Shown piece by piece: positions 58,089 through 64,000 of a stretch of 64,000 nt of DNA. The translations under genes were made by a program, and so were the position numbers. The notes under the pieces are model-generated. The model had not been told where the DNA came from. It made no database searches and was given only the letters and a program-made list of their open reading frames with translations. The stretch is from Streptomyces radiopugnans (GTDB lineage Bacteria; Actinomycetota; Actinomycetes; Streptomycetales; Streptomycetaceae), in NCBI RefSeq assembly GCF_900110735.1, contig NZ_FOET01000009.1, positions 124,001 through 188,000 of the forward strand. The letters run 5' to 3'. The first letter of the stretch is position 1. The number at the start of each line of letters is the position of its first letter.

Positions 58089-59936
58089 ATGTGCGGAATC
58101 GTTGGTTATGTAGGAGGGCAGTCCGCCCTCGACGTCGTCATCGCGGGACTGAAGCGGTTGGAGTACCGCGGTTATGACTCGGCGGGCGTTGCCGTCCTCG
58201 CCGACGGCGGGCTGGCCGCCGCGAAGAAGGCCGGGAAGCTGGGCAACCTCGGCAAGCTGCTGGACGAGCGCCCGCTGCCGGCCGGCGCCACCGGCATCGG
58301 CCACACCCGGTGGGCCACCCACGGCGGACCGACCGACGCCAACGCGCACCCGCACCTGGACAACTCCGGGCGGGTAGCGGTCGTCCACAACGGCATCATC
58401 GAGAACTTCGCCGCGCTCCGCGCCGAACTGGCCGAGCGCGGCCACGAGCTGACCTCCGAGACCGACACCGAGGTCGTGGCCCACCTGCTCGCCGAGAACT
58501 TCTCCTCCTGCGGCGACCTGGCCGAGGCCATGCGGCAGGTGTGCCGCCGCCTGGAGGGCGCCTTCACCCTCGTCGCCGTCCACGCCGACGAGCCCGACAC
58601 CGTCGTCGGCGCCCGGCGGAACTCGCCGCTGGTGGTCGGCGTCGGCGAGGGCGAGAACTTCCTCGCCTCCGACGTCGCCGCGTTCATCGCCCACACCCGC
58701 GAGGCCATCGAGCTGGGCCAGGACCAGGTCGTGGAGCTGAAGCGGGACCGGGTGACGGTCACCGACTTCGACGGCGCCCCCGCCGACACCCGCGCCTACC
58801 ACGTGGACTGGGACGCCTCGGCCGCCGAGAAGGGCGGCTACGACTACTTCATGCTCAAGGAGATCGCCGAGCAGCCCAAGGCGGTCGCCGACACCCTCCT
58901 GGGCCGCATCGACGAGGCCGGCCGGCTGGCCCTGGACGAGGTGCGCATCCCCGACCACGTGCTGCGCGAGGTGAACAAGGTCGTCATCGTGGCGTGCGGC
59001 ACGGCCTACCACGCCGGGATGATCGCCAAGTACGCCATCGAGCACTGGACGCGCATCCCCTGCGAGACCGAGCTGGCCAGCGAGTTCCGCTACCGGGACC
59101 CCATCCTGGACCAGCGCACGCTCGTCGTCGCCATCAGCCAGTCCGGCGAGACCATGGACACCCTGATGGCGCTGCGCCACGCCCGTGAGCAGGGCGCCAA
59201 GGTGCTGGCCATCTGCAACACCAACGGCTCCACGATCCCGCGCGAGTCCGACGCGGTGCTCTACACCCACGCCGGGCCCGAGGTGGCGGTCGCCTCCACC
59301 AAGGCGTTCCTGACCCAGCTGGTCGCCTGCTACCTCGTCGCCCTCTACCTGGGCCAGGTGCGCGGCACCAAGTGGGGCGACGAGATCCACTCGGTGATCC
59401 GGGAGCTGTCGCAGATCTCCACGGAGGTCGAGAAGGTCCTGGCCACCATGGAGCCGGTGCGGGAGCTGGCCCGCTCCCTGGCCGACAAGGACACCGTGCT
59501 CTTCCTCGGCCGCCATGTGGGCTTCCCCGTCGCCCTGGAGGGCGCGCTCAAGCTCAAGGAGCTGGCGTACATGCACGCCGAGGGCTTCGCGGCCGGCGAG
59601 CTCAAGCACGGCCCGATCGCGCTGATCGAGGAGGACCTGCCGGTGGTGGTGGTCGTACCGTCGCCGCGCGGCCGTTCCGTGCTGCACGACAAGATCGTCT
59701 CCAACATCCAGGAGATCCGGGCCCGGGGCGCGCGGACCATCGTCATCGCCGAGGAGGGCGACGAGACGGTCGTGCCCTACGCCGACCACCTGGTGCGCAT
59801 CCCCGCCACGCCCACCCTGCTCCAGCCGCTGGTGGCCACCGTGCCGCTGCAGGTCTTCGCCTGTGAGCTGGCCACGGCCCGCGGCAACGAGGTGGACCAG
59901 CCGCGCAACCTGGCCAAGTCGGTGACGGTGGAGTGA
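58089..59936 (+). CDS. glmS: glutamine-fructose-6-phosphate aminotransferase
   Basis: A complete 615-residue GlmS. It transfers the amide of glutamine to fructose 6-phosphate to give glucosamine 6-phosphate. The nucleophilic cysteine is residue 2 (MCGIVGYVG), with RLEYRGYDSAG, GHTRWATHGGPTDANAHPH and the SETDTE glutaminase motifs. Two SIS domains follow, with CGTAYHAG, SQSGETMDT and the end EVDQPRNLAKSVTVE carrying the Schiff-base lysine. There is no ribozyme-like leader upstream; the gap is too short. Confidence 0.98.
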   Translation: MCGIVGYVGGQSALDVVIAGLKRLEYRGYDSAGVAVLADGGLAAAKKAGKLGNLGKLLDERPLPAGATGIGHTRWATHGGPTDANAHPHLDNSGRVAVVHNGIIENFAALRAELAERGHELTSETDTEVVAHLLAENFSSCGDLAEAMRQVCRRLEGAFTLVAVHADEPDTVVGARRNSPLVVGVGEGENFLASDVAAFIAHTREAIELGQDQVVELKRDRVTVTDFDGAPADTRAYHVDWDASAAEKGGYDYFMLKEIAEQPKAVADTLLGRIDEAGRLALDEVRIPDHVLREVNKVVIVACGTAYHAGMIAKYAIEHWTRIPCETELASEFRYRDPILDQRTLVVAISQSGETMDTLMALRHAREQGAKVLAICNTNGSTIPRESDAVLYTHAGPEVAVASTKAFLTQLVACYLVALYLGQVRGTKWGDEIHSVIRELSQISTEVEKVLATMEPVRELARSLADKDTVLFLGRHVGFPVALEGALKLKELAYMHAEGFAAGELKHGPIALIEEDLPVVVVVPSPRGRSVLHDKIVSNIQEIRARGARTIVIAEEGDETVVPYADHLVRIPATPTLLQPLVATVPLQVFACELATARGNEVDQPRNLAKSVTVE

Positions 59937-59994
59937 GTCCGCGCAGCGGTCGTACGGCGCGCGGCGGGCGCGCCCGGCGGGCGGGGGGACGCGG

Positions 59995-60363
59995 ATGATC
60001 GTCGGGGTGGGGATCGACGTCGCCTCGATCGACCGCTTCGCCGGCGCGCTGGCCCGCACCCCCGCCATGGCCGAGCGGCTGTTCACCCCCGCCGAGCAGA
60101 CCCTGCCCGGCGGGGAGCGGCGCTCGGTGGCCTCCCTGGCGGCGCGGTTCGCCGCCAAGGAGGCTCTGGCCAAGGCGCTGGGCGCGCCCGGCGGGCTGGT
60201 GTGGACGGACGCGGAGGTGCACGCCTCCGAGCACGGGCAGCCGCTGCTGCGGGTGACCGGCACCGTCGCCGCCCGCGCCGCCGAGCTGGGCGTGCGCCGC
60301 TGGCACGTCTCCCTCAGCCACGACGCGGGGGTGGCGACGGCCTTCGTGATCGCCGAGGGCTGA
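59995..60363 (+). CDS. acpS: holo-(acyl-carrier-protein) synthase
   Basis: A 122-residue AcpS, transferring 4'-phosphopantetheine from CoA to acyl carrier proteins. The magnesium and CoA motifs are GVGIDVASIDRF at the N-terminus and RFAAKEALAKALG in the middle; WHVSLSHDAGVATAFVIAE is the conserved end. Placed between glmS and nnr as in other Streptomyces. A strong hairpin follows. Confidence 0.96.
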   Translation: MIVGVGIDVASIDRFAGALARTPAMAERLFTPAEQTLPGGERRSVASLAARFAAKEALAKALGAPGGLVWTDAEVHASEHGQPLLRVTGTVAARAAELGVRRWHVSLSHDAGVATAFVIAEG

Positions 60364-60407
60364 TCGCGGGAGGCCGGACGCCGGGGCAGGCCGCCGGGAG
60401 CCGATCG

Positions 60408-60443
60408 CCGGGAACCGGCCGCCTAAGGGCGGCCGGTTCCCGG
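60408..60443 (+). terminator. hairpin between acpS and nnr
   Basis: A 16-bp perfect stem (60408-60423 with 60428-60443), loop TAAG, 45 bases after acpS and 34 before nnr. Shape and strength match the terminators elsewhere in the window. Confidence 0.8.
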
Positions 60444-60476
60444 GTGGGCCCGGCGGCGGGCGGTCACACTGAGGGC

Positions 60477-61958
60477 ATGAGAGATGCCTACAGCGTGCAG
60501 ACCGTACGGGCCGCCGAGCGGGAGCTGATGGCGCGCCTGCCCGCCGGGACGCTGATGCGGCGCGCCGCCGCCGGGCTGGCCGCCGCCTGCGCCGGGATGC
60601 TCGGACGCGTCTACGGCACCCGGATCGTCCTGCTGGTGGGCAGCGGCGACAACGGAGGGGACGCGCTCTTCGCCGGGGCGTACCTGGCCCGGCGCGGCGC
60701 CGGGGTGACCGCCGTACTGCTCAGCCCGGAGAGGGTCCACGCCGACGGACTCGCCGCGCTGCGGGCGGCCGGGGGCCGGGCCGCCGCGTCCCCCACCGCC
60801 CACACCGTGCTGGAGGGCGTGCCCGCCGACGTGCCCGCGCTTCTGCGGCGGGCCGATCTGGTGGTGGACGGCATCGTCGGCATCGGCGGCCGGGGAGGCC
60901 TGCGGCCGGACGCGGTGGAGATCACCGACGCCGTCGCGGCGGCCGGGGTGCCCGTCGTCGCCGTGGACCTGCCCAGCGGCGTGGACGCCGACACCGGCGA
61001 GGTGCGCGGTGTGGCGGTGCGGGCGGCGGCGACGGTGACCTTCGGGGCGTACAAGCCGGGCCTGCTGGTCGACCCCGCGCGCGAGCACGCCGGGGCGCTG
61101 CGGCTGGTCGACATCGGCCTGGGCCCGTATCTGGAGGCGGCCGAGCCGGTGGTGCGCGCCGCGCAGCACGCGGACGTGGCCGCCCTGCTGCCCCGCCCGT
61201 CGGCCGAGAGCGACAAGTACCGGCGCGGCGTGGTCGGCGTCGCGGCCGGATCCGCCCGCTACCCGGGCGCGGCGGTGCTGGCGGTGGCGGGGGCGCTGCG
61301 CGGCGGCGCGGGCGCCGTGCGCTACGCCGGACCCGCGGCCGACGCGGTGATCGCCCGCTTCCCCGAGACGCTGGTCTCCTCCGGTCCGCCCTCGCAGGCG
61401 GGCCGGGTGCAGGCGTGGGTCGTCGGGCCGGGGCTCGGCGACGGGGACGAGGCGCGCGAGAGCGTGCGCGAGGCGCTGGCCTCTGACGTACCGGTGCTGG
61501 TGGACGCCGACGGGCTGCGGCTGATGGACGCCGGGCAGCTGCGGGGGCGCACGGCCCCCGTCCTGCTCACCCCGCACGCCGGTGAGGCCGCGGCGCTGCT
61601 GGGCGTCGGGCGCGAGGAGGTGGAGTCGGCGCGGCTGGCCTCGGCGCGGGAGCTGGCGCGGCGGTACGGGGCGGCGGTGCTGCTCAAGGGCTCGACCACG
61701 GTGGTCGCCCCGCCCGGCGGGGACGGCCCGCTGCGGGTCAACCCCACCGGCACCGGCTGGCTGGCGACGGCCGGGAGCGGCGACGTGCTCTCCGGGCTGG
61801 CCGGCTCGCTGCTCGCCTGCGGTCTGGCGCCCGTGGACGCGGCGGTGGCGGGCTCCTACGTCCACGGCCTGGCGGGCCGCCGCGCGGCGCCGCTGACCAG
61901 CGCGCTCGACGTGGCCGAGGCACTGCGCCCGGCCTGGCGGGACGTCTCGGAGGCCTGA
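60477..61958 (+). CDS. nnr: bifunctional NAD(P)H-hydrate epimerase/dehydratase
   Basis: A 493-residue repair enzyme that restores hydrated NADH and NADPH. The N-terminal YjeF_N epimerase domain (residues 1-about 205) has GSGDNGGDALFAG and VAVDLPSGVDADTG. The C-terminal kinase-like dehydratase domain has YRRGVVGVAAGSARYPGAAV, LTPHAGEAAALLG, LLKGSTTVV and GTGWLATAGSGDVLSGLAGS. ATG 60477 gives the family start MRDAYSVQTVRAAERELMAR. The gene precedes alr in the usual order. Confidence 0.95.
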   Translation: MRDAYSVQTVRAAERELMARLPAGTLMRRAAAGLAAACAGMLGRVYGTRIVLLVGSGDNGGDALFAGAYLARRGAGVTAVLLSPERVHADGLAALRAAGGRAAASPTAHTVLEGVPADVPALLRRADLVVDGIVGIGGRGGLRPDAVEITDAVAAAGVPVVAVDLPSGVDADTGEVRGVAVRAAATVTFGAYKPGLLVDPAREHAGALRLVDIGLGPYLEAAEPVVRAAQHADVAALLPRPSAESDKYRRGVVGVAAGSARYPGAAVLAVAGALRGGAGAVRYAGPAADAVIARFPETLVSSGPPSQAGRVQAWVVGPGLGDGDEARESVREALASDVPVLVDADGLRLMDAGQLRGRTAPVLLTPHAGEAAALLGVGREEVESARLASARELARRYGAAVLLKGSTTVVAPPGGDGPLRVNPTGTGWLATAGSGDVLSGLAGSLLACGLAPVDAAVAGSYVHGLAGRRAAPLTSALDVAEALRPAWRDVSEA

Positions 61959-62159
61959 GGCGCCGGAGGCACGCCCCCGGCCTCGCGGCGGTGAACGGGC
62001 CGGCCCGGGCGCCCGGCGCTGCGGTGCCCGCGCCGGGCCCGGCCCCGAGGCGCCCGCCTCGCGCCCACCGGGCCGTGTCCCCGCGAGCGCCGGGAGCGGG
62101 CCGCACACGCCGGACGGGCGGGGCGGCGGCGGGAAGGGGACCTGAGACACTGGGGGGCG

Positions 62160-63347
62160 ATGGACGTCGTAAGTGAGCCCTCCGCCCCTCGCGCGGCAGC
62201 GCGGCCCCGCCCCGGCCCGCACCGGGTCGGGGCCGAGATCGACCTGGCCGCGCTGCGCGCCAACGTCCGCGCCCTGCGCGAGCGCGCGGCCGGGGCCGAG
62301 CTGATGGCCGTGGTCAAGGCCGACGCGTACGGCCACGGCATGATCCCCTGCGCCCGCGCCGCGCGGCAGGCGGGCGCGGGCTGGCTGGGGACGGCCACCC
62401 CCGAGGAGGCGCTGGCGCTGCGCGCCGCCGGGGACCGGGGTCGGCTGCTGTGCTGGCTGTGGACGCCCGGCGGGCCCTGGCGCGAGGCGATCGAGGCGGA
62501 CGTCGACGTGTCGGCGAGCGACCCGTGGGCGCTGCGGGAGATCATCGGCGCCGCCCGCGCCTGCGGCCGTACCGCCCGCGTCCATCTGAAGATCGACACC
62601 GGGCTGGGCCGGAGCGGCTGCCAGCCCGCCGGCTGGGAGGCGCTGACCGCCGCGGCCCGCGCCGCCGAGGCCGAGGGCACGGTGCGGGTCGCCGGGGTGT
62701 GGTCGCACTTCGCCTGCGCCGACGAACCCGGCCACCCCTCCATCGCCGCCCAGCTCGCCGTCTTCCGGGAGGCCCTGGCCACCGCGGCCCGCGCCGGGCT
62801 CGACCCGGAGGTGCGGCACATCGCCAACTCGCCCGCCGCCCTCACCCTCCCCGAGGCGCACTTCGACCTGGTGCGCACCGGGGTGTCGGTCTACGGGCTC
62901 TCGCCCTCGCCCGAGGTCGGAGTGCCGGCGGACTTCGGACTGCGGCCGGTGATGACCCTGCGCGCCCGTCTCGCCCTGGTCAAGCGGGTGCCCGCCGGAC
63001 ACGGGGTGAGCTACGGCCACCACTACACCACCCCTGGCGAGACCACCCTGGCCCTGGTCCCGGCCGGCTACGCCGACGGCGTCCCCCGGCACGCCTCGGG
63101 GAGCGGTCCGGTGCTGGTGGCGGGCAAGTGGCGGACGGTCGCCGGCCGGGTGGCCATGGACCAGTTCGTGGTGGACCTGGGCGGCGACACGGCCGCGGAG
63201 GGCGATGAGGCGGTCCTGTTCGGGCCGGGCGACGCGGGCGAGCCGACGGCCGAGGACTGGGCGCGCGCGGTGGGCACCATCGGGTACGAGATCGTGACCC
63301 GGATCGGCGCCCGGGTGCCGCGTGTCCATCTGAACGCGGAAGCATGA
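62160..63347 (+). CDS. alr: alanine racemase
   Basis: A 395-residue PLP enzyme making D-alanine for the cell wall. The PLP lysine is in AVVKADAYGHG, the catalytic tyrosine in GVSYGHHY, and LKIDTGLGRSG, RTGVSVYGLSP and AMDQFVVDLGG are conserved. ATG 62160 is used; a 20-residue Pro/Arg-rich leader precedes the core. The next gene starts 8 bases downstream, so the two are likely co-transcribed. Confidence 0.97.
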   Translation: MDVVSEPSAPRAAARPRPGPHRVGAEIDLAALRANVRALRERAAGAELMAVVKADAYGHGMIPCARAARQAGAGWLGTATPEEALALRAAGDRGRLLCWLWTPGGPWREAIEADVDVSASDPWALREIIGAARACGRTARVHLKIDTGLGRSGCQPAGWEALTAAARAAEAEGTVRVAGVWSHFACADEPGHPSIAAQLAVFREALATAARAGLDPEVRHIANSPAALTLPEAHFDLVRTGVSVYGLSPSPEVGVPADFGLRPVMTLRARLALVKRVPAGHGVSYGHHYTTPGETTLALVPAGYADGVPRHASGSGPVLVAGKWRTVAGRVAMDQFVVDLGGDTAAEGDEAVLFGPGDAGEPTAEDWARAVGTIGYEIVTRIGARVPRVHLNAEA

Positions 63348-63354
63348 CGCAGAC

Positions 63355-64000
63355 ATGACGGACGTGGGCGGCAGGGGGTGGGCGCGCCGCGCGGGAGTGG
63401 CCGGCGCGGTGCTGGGACTGACCGCGGCCACAGTGGCCGCGGGAGTGGCCGTCGAGCGGCTGACCGTGCACCGGGCGGTGCGCCGCAGGGCGCGCCTGGC
63501 CCTGGACGCGACCGGTCCGTACGGCTCGCTGCGCGGCACCCCCGGCCGGGCCGTGGCCGACGACGGCACCGAGCTGTACTACGAGACCGACGAACCGGAG
63601 GGCGGAATACCCGAGGGCGCGCCCACGGTCGTCTTCAGCCACGGCTACTGCCTCGCCCAGGACGTCTGGCACTTCCAGCGCGCCGCCCTGCGCGGCACCG
63701 AGCCCACCGCGCCCCCCACCCCCGCCCTGCGCGCCGTCTACTGGGACCAGCGCGGCCACGGCCGCTCCGGGCGCGGGCGGGCGGGCGAGACGGTCACCAT
63801 CGACCGGCTCGGACGCGATCTGAAGGCGGTGCTCGACGCCGCCGTCCCCGCCGGACCGGTCGTCCTCGTCGGCCACTCGATGGGCGGGATGACGATGATG
63901 GCGCTGGCCCACCACCACCCCGGGTACGTCGCCGAGCGCGTCGCCGCGGTGGCCCTGCTGGGCACCTCGGCGGGCAACCTCACGGAGGTGACCTACGGGC
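63355..64000 (+). CDS. alpha/beta hydrolase, N-terminal part
   Basis: An open frame from ATG 63355 that runs off the window, 215 codons visible. A hydrophobic segment (GVAGAVLGLTAATVAAGVAV, about residues 14-33) suggests an anchor or signal. The alpha/beta-hydrolase core starts VVFSHGYCLAQDVW, with the oxyanion HGY, YWDQRGHGRSG and the nucleophile elbow GHSMGG. The remaining catalytic acid and histidine lie beyond the end. Substrate unknown. It follows alr by 8 bases, as in many Streptomyces. Confidence 0.9.
   Translation, partial: MTDVGGRGWARRAGVAGAVLGLTAATVAAGVAVERLTVHRAVRRRARLALDATGPYGSLRGTPGRAVADDGTELYYETDEPEGGIPEGAPTVVFSHGYCLAQDVWHFQRAALRGTEPTAPPTPALRAVYWDQRGHGRSGRGRAGETVTIDRLGRDLKAVLDAAVPAGPVVLVGHSMGGMTMMALAHHHPGYVAERVAAVALLGTSAGNLTEVTYG

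Overview
The window reads as a chromosomal core segment of a Streptomyces (high-GC actinobacterium). G or C dominates third codon positions, GTG and TTG starts are common, and the order rpoB-rpoC, rpsL-rpsG-fusA-tuf, then the S10, spc and alpha ribosomal operons, followed by rplM-rpsI-glmM-coaA-glmS-acpS-nnr-alr, is the familiar Streptomyces arrangement. The WhiJ/AbaA-type regulator genes, DUF1707 protein and secreted RHS protein fit the same genus. All calls come from reading the sequence and translations; no database search was run.

Layout: 1-4562 holds the end of rpoB and all of rpoC, closed by an 18-bp perfect hairpin. A small DUF1707 membrane protein follows. 5527-10188 is the str operon (rpsL, rpsG, fusA, tuf), ending at a strong terminator. 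10.4-31.1 kb is an accessory stretch between two invariant operons. It contains an MmpS-like lipoprotein, a Phd/RelE-type toxin-antitoxin pair, a WhiJ-like set (HATPase, XRE/DUF5753 regulator, DUF397 protein) split by a PASTA-like lipoprotein, a secreted DNRLRE/FG-GAP protein, a divergent 2614-residue secreted RHS toxin with a Hint domain and an ADP-ribosyltransferase-like tip plus a candidate immunity gene, a decayed VapBC module, and a DUF3592-like membrane protein coupled to a PH-domain membrane protein.

31.3-41.4 kb carries the S10 and spc ribosomal genes (rpsJ to rplO), closed by a terminator. 41.5-44.5 kb is secY-adk-map. 44.7-49.8 kb is infA-rpmJ-rpsM-rpsK-rpsD-rpoA-rplQ-truA. A secreted D-Ala-D-Ala carboxypeptidase, a convergent membrane-anchored protein and an ABC-F ATPase follow. 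53.6-54.9 kb is the rplM-rpsI unit with a textbook promoter and terminator. The last 9 kb groups cell-envelope and cofactor enzymes (glmM, coaA, glmS, acpS, nnr, alr) and runs into a truncated alpha/beta hydrolase.

The core genes act together in transcription, translation, protein export and peptidoglycan precursor supply. The most interesting material is the RHS toxin cassette, whose tip and neighbour drop sharply in GC exactly after the Hint domain; a 27-nt leader element shared by the str and S10 operons; and two oppositely oriented copies of a 15-nt repeat inside the ABC-F gene.
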